Below are positions 45,146 through 56,351 of a DNA stretch of 64,000 nt, in pieces. The notes beneath the pieces are model-generated. The model was not told the DNA's origin and ran no database searches. It worked only from the letters and a program-made list of their open reading frames with translations. Both the position numbers and the translations under genes were made by a program. Numbering within the stretch: position 1 is the stretch's first letter; the number at the start of each line of letters is the position of its first letter. This stretch comes from Nemophila menziesii. Taxonomy: Eukaryota; Streptophyta; Magnoliopsida; Boraginales; Hydrophyllaceae. The DNA is taken from assembly GCA_029959085.1 (NCBI GenBank), contig JARWIR010000001.1:72416899-72480898 (forward strand), written 5' to 3'.

Positions 45146-45596
45146 CAAAACGCACCAAAACGCTGGACCTCAAGACGCGGGGTCAGAGATTTTACTCGCC
45201 GAAACCGGGTAAACCGGTTCTGTGGAATGCGGGTTCCCGGATTTTCTCGATGGCGCGAGTCAAAACGCGCCAAAACGCAGCACCTCAAAACGCCGGGTCA
45301 GAACTTTTGGAAGATTACAGCTCCGAAACCGGGTACCCGGTTCTGCCAAATGCGGGTACCCGGATTTGTGTCGATGGCGCGAATCAAAACGCACGAAAAC
45401 GCAAGCCACCAAGACGCTGGGTCAGAGATTTTCAGAAATCACAGCACCAAAACCGGGTACCCGGTTTCGCCAATGCGGGTTCCCGGTTCCGACGCTGTGA
45501 CATTACCCCAAAACGCCAAGTGTTGCGTTAAAATGGTTGGTACCAGCTCCAAAACCGGGTTCCCGGTTTTTGCGAAACCGGGTCCCCGGTTTCTCC
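45146..45596 (-). repeat. Tandem ~118-bp repeats with ACCGGGAACCCGGT motifs (element E spacer)
   Basis: Units start CAAAACGC at 45146, 45261 and 45385, with a partial fourth at about 45509: lengths about 115, 124 and 119 bp. Each carries two ACCGGG-type quasi-palindromes, a GGGTCAGA word and a TCGATGGCGCGA word. The spacer continues to 46423 (pol end) and 44664 (ORF2 start). Open frames reading through it are by-products of repeats without stops. Confidence 0.8.
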
Positions 45597-46187
45597 TAGG
45601 GATGTCAATGGGGCGGGTTTGGGGCGGGTTTACCTATCCCCGCACCCCGCCCCACGGAAAAATAGAAGCCCCACGCCCCGCCCCGCCCCCGCTTAGTTCT
45701 TCCCCACCCCGCCCCGCCCCACTCATTTATTCCCCGCGGGGTGTGGGTTCTACCCGCGGGTTTCAGATTGATCGTTCAAATTTTTTATTACTACAAATTT
45801 TATTATTTTTAAACTCTCAAATATTCCATTTTTTAGAATTTGCATTTGTATTTTGATTTTTAAACAAATTCTGCCTTTGGAGTTGCACTTTGATTTGAAC
45901 AATTTAAACTTTGTGTGTTGTAATAGATGCACACAAATTTTGATTTGAATAATTATAGAAATTTAAATATACATTATAAATTAAATATATTAATTATATA
46001 TTATATACATGCGGGGAGGGTTTGCGGGGTGGGGAATACTTATCCCCACAACCCGCCCCGTCTCGTGCGGGTTTTGAAAATCCACCCCCACAACCCGCCC
46101 CAAGCCCCATTTAGTACCTTAAAACCCGCCCCGTTTAAAGTGAGGTGGGGCGGGTACCCGCAAACCCGCGCCCCATTGACATCCCTA
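45597..46187. mobile_element. hAT-like non-autonomous element with GGGGCGGG subterminal repeats
   Basis: Inverted ends TAGGGATGTCAATGGGGCG and, from the right, TAGGGATGTCAATGGGGCG, flanked by TTTCTCCT on both sides (45590-45597 and 46189-46196, with a 1-2 base uncertainty at the border). An ~8-bp duplication and TAGGGATG ends suit the hAT superfamily. Both sides carry many CCCCGCCCC / GGGGCGGGT repeats; the centre is AT-rich and non-coding. About 590 bp. Confidence 0.78.
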
Positions 46188-46423
46188 ATTTCTCCTGGAC
46201 ATCCAACCTCTTTTTCTTCTGTTTTCGCCAAATCGACCCCAAACTCAAGTCCTTTTTACCCCTGAAATCATTAAAAACAACTACCCTTCCTCATTTCTTA
46301 ATAAAAACAATAAAATTACGAAAATCAAACTAATCTAAATTGCAAAAATGTAAAAACTCAGCTAATATACAAGTAATTGGCTTTTGTTTAACGTCGTTAA
46401 GCTCGACGGGTTACCTCACGCTT

Positions 46424-49400
46424 CTAAGGAGTCTCGAGGAGATACATGACCTCCCTGGGATGTGGATCTTCCGAGCGATTGGTATCTTCACCTCCATGGT
46501 ATATCTTTAATTTGTGACCGTTAACCATAAAGGTACGGTTCTCTAGCGGATGTTCTATTTCTATCGCCCCATGAGGTGTAACTTTGGTCACAATGTATGG
46601 ACCTGACCACTTAGATCTTAACTTACCCAGATAATTGCTGAACTTTGAGTTATACTTCAATACTCTTTGCCCCACTTCAAAGTTCTTTGTACGAATCCGG
46701 TTGTCATGCCATTTCTTTGTGTTTTCTTTGTAAAGTTTGGCATTTTCATAAGCATGCAACCGGAATTCGTCAAGTTCATTAAGCTTTATCATACGATTCT
46801 TTCCGGCTAAGATAGGATCTAAGTTCAACTGCGCAATTGCCCAATAGGCACCCATTTCAAGCTCTAAAGGTAAGTGACAAGCCTTACCATACACCATACG
46901 ATAGGGAGATGCACCAACTGGAGTCTTAAACGCAGTACGATAGGCCCACAACGCATCATCTAACTTCATTGACCAATCTTTTCTTGTAGGACCAACGGTT
47001 TTCTCTAGGATTGACTTGACTTCGCGGTTTGATACTTCAGCTTGACCATTGGATTGTGGATGATATGCAGTAGATACACGGTGTCTAACTTCATACTTCT
47101 CTAGAACAGTCTTCAGATATTTATTAACGAAATGAGATCCACCATCGCTAATAATCACTCTAGGTGTGCCATGTCTAGTGAAAATATGTGATTTCAAGAA
47201 CTTGATCACTACTCGTGAATCATTAGTAGGTAAAGCCACCGCTTCTACCCACTTAGACACATAATCAACAGCTAACAAGATGTAGAGGTTACCATTTGAA
47301 GGAACGAAGGGACCCATAAAGTCTATGCCCCAAACATCCAATATTTCAACCTCTAACACATTATTACGCGGCATCTCATCCCTCTTGGATATGTTTCCGG
47401 TAAACTGGCATCTCGTACATTTCTTAACATATTCATGACAATCTTTTATAAGAGAAGGCCAGTAAAAACCTGATTGAAATACCTTTGCAGCAGTTCTGTC
47501 TCCTTTGAAATGTCCTCCATATAATGAATCATGGCATCCAGCTATAATGGCTTGAGTCTCTTCCTTTGCTACACATCTTCGTATCATTTGGTCAGCACAA
47601 ACTTTATAGAGGAACGGATCCTCCCAAAAGAACTGTCTAGCACGATGAGCTAACCTCTTTCTTTCTTGATAAGTAGAACCTTCAGGAAAAACACCACTCA
47701 CCACTAAATTCGCAATATCTGCATACCACGGAGCCTCATAATCTAGAACAACGAATAAACTCTCATCAGGAAACTCTTCTCTAACTGCTTCAGTACCACT
47801 ATTCATCTCTGAACCCTCTAAACGCGATAGATGATCTGCAACCTAATTCTCACAACCCTTTCTATCTTTGATCTCTAAATCGAACTCTTGAAGCAATAAC
47901 ACCCATCTGATTAACCTTGGTTTCGCATCTTTCTTCTCCATAAGGAATCTGATCGCAGAATGATCTGTATAAACAATAACTTTCGCTCCAAGAAGATAAG
48001 AGCGAAATTTATCAAACGAATAGACAACTGCTAGCAACTCCTTTTCTGTAACTGTGTAATTGATCTGAGCACCACTAAAAGTTTTACTAGCATAGTAAAT
48101 CGATTGAAAAACCTTCTCTTTCCTCTGTCCTAATACAGCTCCCATACACAAATCACTCGCATCACACATAACTTCAAACGGTAAATTCCAATCTGGAGGT
48201 AACACTATAGGAGCAGAAATAAGCTTTTCTTTGATTGCTTTGAAGGCCGCTAAACAAGCTTCATCAAAAAGGAATTTGCAATCCTTTTCGAGTAAGTTGC
48301 ATAACAGTTTAGCAATCTTAGAAAAATCCTTAATAAAACGCCTATAAAAGCCAGCATGGCCAAGAAAACTCCTTACCCCTTTAACAGAAACAGGAGGGGG
48401 AAGAGTTTTAATTACCTCTATCTTTGCTCTATCAACCTCCAATCCAGCACTCGAAACTTTGTGACCCAGAACAATACCTTCACGAACCATGAAATGACAC
48501 TTCTCCCAGTTCAACACCAAGTCTGATTCCTTGCATCTAACCAATACTTTCTCCAAGTTATCCAAACACTTATCAAAGTCATCACCAAACACGGAGAAAT
48601 CGTCCATAAACACTTCCAGGAAATTATCAATCATATCCCAGAAGATGGCCATCATGCATCTCTGAAAAGTAGCGGGAGCGTTACACAACCCAAATGGCAT
48701 TCTGCGATATGCAAAAGTACCAAAAGGGCATGTAAAAGTAGTCTTATGTTGATCTTCTGGAGCCACGTAAATCTGATTGTACCCGGAGTAGCCATCCAAG
48801 AAACAGTAATATTCCCTTCCGGCTAATTTGTCTAACATCTGATCAATGAAGGGCAAAGGGAAATGATCTTTTCTGGTGGCCTTGTTCAGCTTTCTGTAAT
48901 CCATGCAAACTCTCTAACCTACTACCGTTCTTGAAGGAATCGCCTCATTTTTATCGTTAAGAATTGTTGTTATTCCTCCCTTCTTCGGTACACACTGAAC
49001 TGGGCTCACCCATTCACTACTCGAAATGGGATAAATAATCCTCGCATCTAAAAGCTTGATCACCTCTTTCTTCACCACATCCTTCATAGCTGGCATTAAT
49101 CTTCTCTGACCTTCAACTGAGCGTGCATTAACATCTTCTAGTATGATTTTGTGTTGACAATAGGATGGACTAATGCCTTTGATATCAGCAATTGTCCAAC
49201 CTATTGCTTCTTTGTTGGCTCTTAACACACGCAACAGTTTATCTTCTTGAGGACCTGTTAAATTAGCTGAAACAATAACATGTAGAGTTTCATTAGTACC
49301 CAGATAAGCATACCTCAAGTGTGTTGGCAATGGTTTTTCTTCCAATTCCGGAGGAGATTCAATTGAAGGTTTCTTTTTAGGAATAATCTCCCCCGGTTCT

Positions 49401-50509
49401 CTCACAGGTTCATAGGCAAGACGCCTATACTTCGGATTTTCAGAATTGAGAGCTGCCACTGTTTCTGTAAGCTCCTCCATCATCTCAGGTGAATCTAATG
49501 TCAAAGCAGCCTGCAAGATATCATCGAAATTTAAGCAATTAAATACCTCTTGCGATGCTTGCTCTACTACATCCATTCTGAAGCAATCTTCCTGAGAATC
49601 TGGGAATTTCATAGCTCGAAATACATTGAATTTCACTTCCTCATCTTGTATCCTCATTGTCAATTCGCCATTTTCTACATCGATCAATGTTCTCCCTGTA
49701 GCTAGGAACGGTCTACCCAAAATAATGGGGACATTTCTATCTGCATTGTATTCAAGAATTACGAAATCAACAGGATATATAAGTGTACCTGCCTTAACAA
49801 GAACATCCTCAATGCGGCCTTCAGGATGAGCAAGAGACCTGTCCGCCATTTGCAAGACCATAGAGGTAGGTCTTGCGTTTCCAATTTTAAGCTTATCAAA
49901 GATTGACTTGGGCATCAAGTTGATACTTGCCCCCAGATCGCATAGCGCCTTTACCTTCCATTCTTCTCCAATCGATATGGGAATCGTGAAACTCCCCGGA
50001 TCAACCAACTTCGGAGGTAATTTACTCTGGCAAATCGCACTACACTCTTCAGGAAGGCCAATCATCTCATTATCACAGTAGGGCCTTTTATTAGTGAGGG
50101 CCCTCTTCAAAAACTTCGTATACTTAGGAATATCTCGAATCGCCTCAAGTAACAGAATATTAATACTCAAACCCTTCACTCTATTAAAGAACTTCTGAAA
50201 ATCAACCATATCACCCTTTTTCTGAACTCGCGATGGAAACGGTGGTGGAGGGCGATTACTTACAATTTCATCTCTCTTTTTCGGAATTTCTCTTGGTCTT
50301 TCTATTTCTTCCACCTCACTATCTTTCTCATTCTTTTTCTCTTTCTCACCCACTTCCTTTTCTTTTCTTGGGACTTCTTTCTCTTTCATAACGGGAAAAG
50401 GAGGTGGAGGGAGGTTCTTACCACTTCTTAATGTAACAGCCTTGCAATCTTCACGTTGTGTTGGATTTTCTGTATCGCTAGGAAGTTGCCCTTGTGGGCG
50501 CTGATTCAG
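46424..50509 (-). pseudogene. pol: pol of element E: protease, RT, RNase H, integrase (two in-frame TAGs)
   Basis: Same frame as gag, no frameshift. Protease LCDLGASINLMPKSIF near 49900 and ILGRPFLATG. RT with [34 protein letters not shown] and the catalytic FMDD (about 48610-48599). RNase H with [29 protein letters not shown] and [10 protein letters not shown]. Integrase zinc finger ([25 protein letters not shown]), core residues in [19 protein letters not shown] and [11 protein letters not shown], and tail [16 protein letters not shown]. Stops: TAG at 48916-48914, where A has Trp, and at 47845-47843, where A has Arg and C has Gln. Ends after LLETP. Near-intact but dead as it stands. Confidence 0.92.
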
Positions 50510-52057
50510 CTATTTATTAATTTGACTTAGTTGATTCTGGAAAATCTTCATATTTGCTTCAGCTGCGTTTTGACGTTGCAGAGCTTGTGTTTGAAGAGCA
50601 ATCAAATTTTCAACGGTTTTCTGAAGGGTAACTACTCCTTCTTGTGGATGGGCAGGTAAAGCTTTCTGGTTTAAATTCTCATCGTAGGTATTTTGAGGAG
50701 CTTGTCTTTGTACATAATTGTTTTGATTCTGTCCTCCTTGATGATTGTTGTGTGGTCTTGGATTACAGTTGTTGCCTTGAGGACGCGGCTGATACGCATA
50801 AGTAGGATTGGCTGCCCCATTAGGATTTAAGTATTGAAACCCAGGATGGTTTCTGTTAGGCTGATATCCATGACCACTTGAATTGAAATTACCTCTATTG
50901 GACATGAAATTCACTGATTCTTGGTTAGTCGGACAACTTTCCTCATCATGATCATCTACCTTACAAATCGAACACATATACACCTCTTGTGCAGCATGCA
51001 CAACTACCTTCTTACTCGAAAATCCTTCTTTCACAGCTAGAGTAAGCTGCTTCAATTGTTGCTCTATGGTATTCTGGATCTTATTCTCAAACGTAGCAAA
51101 TTTCTCTTCTATGTCAACATTATTCACTCCTTTAACTGGTGTTCTTACTGAGCTCCACCCAACTTCATTCTTGACTGTTCTCTCTAAAATGATCTTGGCA
51201 TGAGCGGGTTGAACTTGAAGAAAACCTGCACCACATAGCGTATCCAACTTCTCTCTCGAAGTTCCATCAAGGCCTCTATAAAAGATCTTTAACTGTTGTT
51301 GTTCTGAAAAGCCATGATTGGGAACTTTCCGCAAACACATCTGAAATCTTGTCCAACTCCTACCCACAGTTTCCTCATACTCTTGACGGAAATGCGTCAA
51401 TTCTAATTCAGCATCTAACCTCATGTTACTTGGGTAATACCTGTCAAAGAACGCAATCTCTAATTGGTCCCAATTAGTAATCTTCGTAGGATCTTGCGTA
51501 TCGTGCCATTCACTTGCTCCATCAATGACAAAGAATTTAAAAGCAGCAAAATACATCTGTTCTCTTGAAACCCCTTGTGTGATATAGGAATCACATATCT
51601 GTTTGAATTTCTGAACCGCTCTAAGAGGATCTTTCGATGGTCTTCCGCGAAAATTTCCAAAGTTTTGGAACTGAGCTAGCATACCCGAATCTGGACGGAA
51701 TCTCGGAACATTAATATCTGGAGCACCTACTCCTATAGCTGGAGCGCGGAATGGAACTTCTGGAGGACCATTAGTAAACCACGGATCTTGATTCATCACT
51801 ATCTGGACTTGAGGATTAGGATTTAGTGGTTGAACTTGAGGAATAACGCCTGGAGCTAAAGGTTGGCCATTTGCATCTAACTGGCCTTGTCCATTCTGTT
51901 GACCTTGAAGATTGATATTCTCCATTTGGTTACTTAATTCTTCTACTTCTAAAGCTTCTCGTTCTCTTCTTCTTCTGTTCGCAAGTCTGATCAACGATTC
52001 TGGATTACTAAGGATCGGAGGTGCTGGCTCTAGATCCTTGAATAGCCTTCTTCGCAT
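50510..52057 (-). CDS. gag: gag of element E (515 codons to the first TAG)
   Basis: Structural protein. Starts MRRRLFKDLEPAPP at the ATG just downstream of GGTTTGGTGT, as in A and C. A basic/acidic N-terminal arm, PQVQPLNPNPQ, the capsid-like retrotransposon gag domain (about residues 150-310: QICDSYITQGVSREQMYFAA, ASEWHDTQD, GLDGTSREKLDTL), a zinc knuckle CSICKVDDHDEESC (CX2CX4HX4C) near residue 370, then a Gln/Asn-rich tail. The TAG at 50512-50510 stands where C has a Gln codon, and the frame continues open into pol, so the family probably makes one gag-pol polyprotein. Here the frame gives gag alone. Confidence 0.9.
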   Translation of the reverse strand: MRRRLFKDLEPAPPILSNPESLIRLANRRRREREALEVEELSNQMENINLQGQQNGQGQLDANGQPLAPGVIPQVQPLNPNPQVQIVMNQDPWFTNGPPEVPFRAPAIGVGAPDINVPRFRPDSGMLAQFQNFGNFRGRPSKDPLRAVQKFKQICDSYITQGVSREQMYFAAFKFFVIDGASEWHDTQDPTKITNWDQLEIAFFDRYYPSNMRLDAELELTHFRQEYEETVGRSWTRFQMCLRKVPNHGFSEQQQLKIFYRGLDGTSREKLDTLCGAGFLQVQPAHAKIILERTVKNEVGWSSVRTPVKGVNNVDIEEKFATFENKIQNTIEQQLKQLTLAVKEGFSSKKVVVHAAQEVYMCSICKVDDHDEESCPTNQESVNFMSNRGNFNSSGHGYQPNRNHPGFQYLNPNGAANPTYAYQPRPQGNNCNPRPHNNHQGGQNQNNYVQRQAPQNTYDENLNQKALPAHPQEGVVTLQKTVENLIALQTQALQRQNAAEANMKIFQNQLSQINK

Positions 52058-52167
52058 ACACCAAACCTAAAAACCTGAAAAAGCTAACAAACAAAAAGCG
52101 TAAAACTGATAAAATAAAATAAATGCACTTATCACTAAAGGATAAACACCTTGGTCACACACTACCG

Positions 52168-52185
52168 TCCCCGGCAGCGGCGCCA
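52168..52185 (-). other. Primer-binding site of element E (tRNA-Asp type)
   Basis: Minus strand TGGCGCCGCTGCCGGGGA, next to the 5' LTR. Confidence 0.88.
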
Positions 52186-52191
52186 AAAACT

Positions 52192-53246
52192 TGGTGGTCC
52201 TTTGTGTGTTCTAAAAATAAATGCAAATGCTAATCGAACCACAACCGCAAGTGTACGGTTGTCCCAAGTAGTATGTATGATAATGCAGATTCGTTCCAAG
52301 GACGGATGGTTGATCACAATGTTTAGCAAGTAGTGATTGATGCACTTATAAAAGTAAAAGATAATAAAATGTTTGTTTGGTTTTGTTTATTAAAACTACT
52401 CAATGAAAGACAAATTATAAATGCAAGTAAAAGCTAAGACGCAAGTAAAATAAGTGAAAACGCAATATGAGATGTAGTACTTGAGAACGCAAGGATCCTC
52501 CTAATCTTACTTCCTAACTTATGTTGTTTAAGGGCTAAATCGGTCAATTACAATGGTCGGGATTCTAAATTCCTTATACCCCCGTCAGGGTGGACTATAA
52601 GGCGATCCTAAAATGTCACTAGTCCCGTCAGGGTAAATATGATCCACCGTTGGATGATTAAGTGTTTTACCTCATTGGCCCTAGAATTAGCTAAGTTCGT
52701 CAGAATCAATAGCTTTTATCCTAGATTGAATAATTAATTCTATACCTAAACCCTCCGTCAGGATGATCCACACGCCACATATGTGGAATAGCTTAGATAC
52801 TAATACCTAATTTTAGTTCGCGACTCTAAAATCAGTAAATAATCACAAATTATCGAAAAGAGTAATAAACCCAATCTAATTTAATTTAGCATAAACCCAA
52901 ATTCAACATTCGTTATTTCATAAAATTAAGATTCACCCATTGTTTGTTCTCAAGCAATATTAAAAGCTTAGCTCATATTAAAATTAAAAACTAAATTAAA
53001 AGAAAGGGAATTCATATTGTTTACAAAATTAAAATACGAAAAGAACCTAATTTCCGGAATTGGAATGACTACGAACGGAGCTATAGACCCACTCCAGCTC
53101 TTGTAGCTTCTTCTTTCTTCCTTCTGTTGCTTCTCTCTGGTGTTTAATCTTGTGGAATGTGAATTGTGTGAAAAATAGAAGTCCAGACCTCCTTTTATAA
53201 GCATAAATTCGTTCTAGGGCTTGGACCAGAAAATAAAAGACTAATT
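52192..53246 (-). mobile_element. 5' LTR of element E (U3 side deleted)
   Basis: Matches 40345-41390 almost base for base, then leaves the LTR at CTAATT and runs into D LTR sequence. The missing part is the U3 upstream region; the TATA box is retained. Confidence 0.88.
53191..53199 (-). promoter_or_regulatory. TATA box of element E 5' LTR
   Basis: Minus strand TATAAAAGG. Only about 50 bp of LTR sequence remain upstream, so this promoter has lost its U3 enhancer region. Confidence 0.6.
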
Positions 53247-53250
53247 GAAC

Positions 53251-53825
53251 TGGTGCAGACCATTCGTCCAGAATCCATGCCAATCTTTAGTTATGGAATT
53301 ATCTTTAAAACGTGGCTGGAATTTCAGATTCACAAGGCAGCTTTATCTTTTCCTAATTGAACTCTACTTCCTTCTATCTCCAGATTTCTTCAAGATCTTC
53401 TTTCCTTATCTCCTTAGAATTGATTTAGCATCTAATTTATTTCCATATTATCTCTAAAGCTTCACATTAAATAAATAATTAAACCGCATATGCTTTGATA
53501 ATAATAAATCATTAAATCAAGACTAGAAATAAGAAAGTGCAATTTAAATTCAGGAAACTCGACTAACACACTAGAATTATTCTAAGAATTTAATTCTTAC
53601 TTTTCCTCCTTGGATTGGTTTCTCATGAAATTTATAAACCTACTAACTTGACACTAAAAATAAGTAAATTAACGCACAAAAGCTCTATAAATGCAAATAG
53701 TCTAATTCCAAGGGGAGAAAGTGCAATATTACCATTTAAGCACTAAAGTCAATATAAAAAGACCATTTTCACTCTAAAATTATGTCTCCTAAGGGCTTAT
53801 ATTTAGACAAAAAAGGGAGACATCA
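53251..53825 (-). mobile_element. 3' LTR of element D, proximal part
   Basis: Resumes D at sequence matching 58858 (TGGTNCAGACCATTC) and ends GGGAGACATCA. About 225 bp of LTR between the E insertion point and here are missing compared with the other D LTR. Confidence 0.85.
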
Positions 53826-53861
53826 AGACCCCCAACTCAAACTTGTATCGTCGCGATACAA
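53826..53861 (-). promoter_or_regulatory. Polypurine tract and PPT-proximal hairpin of element D
   Basis: Minus strand: TTGTATCG, loop CGA, CGATACAA (53861-53843), then GAGTTGGGGGTCT (53838-53826). The loop is CGA here and GGA in the other elements. Confidence 0.78.
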
Positions 53862-55740
53862 TAAAAACAAAAACATAGGGAAGCCTCGAAAATATCAGCT
53901 ATATCAATGAAGCACAGGGGAGAAGAAGATAGCAGAATATATAAAATAAACTCAAGCAACTACTTAGAAAATTTCATGTAATAATATTTACGAACTACAT
54001 ACCTGCAAACTTGTCAAATCTACAATCAACACGGCTTGAATTCAAAATTGGATTAGTTTCGCAATGTAAGAAGGAGAGGATCTTTACTTAGTTCACCAAG
54101 GAGGCTATAGATTGTTCATCGAACTTTACTAGTATCCAAAGATCCACTTAACTAATCTCTAACGGCTCAATCACTTCTAGATTACATAGCAAAGAATCAA
54201 AAGGTCTTTAGGGTTGTAATGTTGGCTTAGGGACGGTATGATAAGTATATTTAGATAATTTAGAGCGAGCTTTTGGCTCTCTCCTCACTAGCCATCAACG
54301 AATCGCCCTAGAGCTTGAGTTACTCTCGTAAAACGTTCTCACTCAACCCAATGAATTCCTTGATGCACAAATTAGCATCCCCAATAACCCAATTAAAACA
54401 TAAAGATGTTTACATAAAAATTCCTCTTTGCCGGTCCAAATATATATTCTTTTCATATCAATTTTTTTTCTTTTGTATAGCTATGATTCTCTTTTTGATG
54501 TTGAGATATCACGCTATTTTTCATAAATTATGCCTTTTCATAACTTTAGCTCGTAGCTTCTTTTTCATTTACTATTACCCCGGCAAAGGGTTACAATATA
54601 ATAAACCTGTGAACCATCATCAAATATATAGAACAGAGCACACTTAATAAGATAAAAAATCCCAACCCAATAATATTTCCCATAATGGTGGACCCACCAC
54701 CCCAAACTCAAGCTCTAAAACAATTGTCTATGCATTGCGATTCGAGTGCGGGTCATATGGAAAAGTCCTAATAAACTAAAGGGATATGTCTTATAATGTG
54801 GCTAAAAAAGACTTTAGAAAGGCTAGAAGGGGCTGAGAAGGATATATAATAATAAAATGGACATCAAGCTAAAAGGCAACAAGGGGCTTATGAAAGAACC
54901 GCCTTAATCACTTTCTAAACTATGTAATTTCGTCATTCTCTTACCTTTAGCATGTTCATTAAATGGGTTCATCAACTATCTTGGATCTCACGGCCTACAC
55001 ACCACTCATGGTTCCCTGAGATCGAACATACTTTCTATCGCATTGCTAACTAAACTTTTCTTTACTATCAATGTGTTTTCCTGCAAATACTCAAAGCATA
55101 CAAAATAAAGCATCTCATAAACATACTACTTTCTATCATCAACTTACTAAGCTTATGCTTTCAAGCTATTAAACACATTCCACATCTAATCCATCTCTTA
55201 AAAATTTCAAATTTTTTCAAATTTCTCTAAAAAAAAAACAGTACATCACACAAAAATGGAGATGAGGGACAACGAATCCCCACCACCAACTCAAAAATGA
55301 GTCGTGTCCCCACGACTCGAAAAGACTCAATAAAGTAAAAATAGCAAATAGTGCATATAGAGAAATGGTAAGGAAGAAAGAAAACATACTCTTTGAGGCA
55401 ATTGCCTCGCGTGCTTAATACCCAAGATAGGGTGCAGTGATTTACTTGTATGTAAACTCCATGTATCACCAATTTCGCTGTCCCTTACATCTTCTTGTGC
55501 TCCATCCCAAACAATAACACTTTAGAGATCTTGATTTTGGGTTTTAGGTGTTTTGATATGATTTGGGTGATTAAAACTTCTTTGTAGTGATGTAGGGAAG
55601 GATTTAGATTTGAATTCATGGTGATTTGGTTGTGTTTTGATGGTTGGTGAAGGTTTGAATGAGCTTTAATGGAGTTGGGAGAGGTTTGAAGAAGAAAAAG
55701 AGGCTTAAGGATTTGTAATTTCGGAATAATACCTAATTTC
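53862..55740 (-). other. 3' untranslated region of element D (ORF2 absent)
   Basis: Contains the GCTTTTGGCTCTCTCCTCACT block (54271-54291), polypurine-like motifs near 54700, and the hairpin 55299-55318. Between 55319 and 55740, where ORF2 should lie, there is no frame longer than about 80 codons and no block of the ORF2 domain. Confidence 0.65.
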
Positions 55741-55779
55741 CTCCCTTTATGAGCTCAAAACGCAACTTTTTTCTCTCTC

Positions 55780-56040
55780 CAGCGGCTTCGTGCGGACCAT
55801 GGTGCGGACTAGGAGGTAGTCCGCAGGGGTACTCCGCACCTTCTTCGTCAAAATACCCGTGGATCTACCCCGTGGCACGTGTTCGCAGGGCACGGACTAG
55901 GGTCCGGTGTACCGCAGCCAACAGCTCCAATTTTTTTCGTCTCTGGATAAAACACGTGGCTCTACCCCGTGGCACGGGTTTCTCCTCTGCGGTGCACCGC
56001 AGCTGAGGTCCGGTGTACCGCACTCGGCAAAAACCTCTCC
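55780..56040 (-). repeat. GC-rich quasi-palindrome cluster of element D
   Basis: Contains TGCGGTGCACCGCA at about 55988, several GTCCGGTGTACCGCA and CCCGTGGCACG words, and AGTCCGCA/TGCGGACT pairs. Same place as the clusters of A, B, C and E, between the integrase tail and the 3' region; closest in sequence to that of B. Bases 56041-56351 are AT-rich and hold nothing recognised. Confidence 0.6.
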
Positions 56041-56351
56041 AACAGCTAGATCTCGAAAAGTTATGCAGTTTAGTCTCAAAGATCACCTGATTTCGACATC
56101 CGAGCGCAAAGATATGATTTGCCGAAGTTTCTCCGTTCCGAGAAATTTTGCTCGCTTCCCTAACTCGATTTCTCCAATACCTAATCATCAAAAACACTAA
56201 TACCTTCCTCAATAATGCACTATCAACAAAAAAAAATACGTAAACTAAATAATATACACTAAAAACTAAACTAAGAAAGCAATTAAAGTTTGGGGTGTCT
56301 CCCAAGAGCACTTTTATTGAACGTCATTTAAAGTTTGACGGGTTACCTCCA

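Larger units (their letters stand above)
40345..53246 (-). mobile_element. Element E, youngest Athila-like retrotransposon (5' LTR truncated)
   Basis: Minus-strand element: 5' LTR 53246-52192 (truncated), PBS 52185-52168, gag-pol 52057-46424, spacer with tandem repeats and a hAT-like insertion, ORF2 44663-43347, untranslated region, polypurine tract, 3' LTR 41890-40345. Left flank GTATA (40340-40344). About 490 bp of the 5' LTR and about 225 bp of the flanking D LTR are deleted at 53246-53251. The LTRs differ by about 7 substitutions and a 9-bp indel over about 1050 bp by eye, the lowest in the window. Confidence 0.9.

Noticed and set aside
45104..45856. Long overlapping open frames (up to 250 codons) on both strands of the E spacer
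   Set aside because: They are produced by stop-poor, GC-rich tandem repeats; all three frames are open and no domain appears.
46424..52057. Programmed read-through of the three TAG codons in E
   Set aside because: Sister elements have sense codons at these places, stop positions differ between copies, and two of the three are inside catalytic domains. Decay is simpler.
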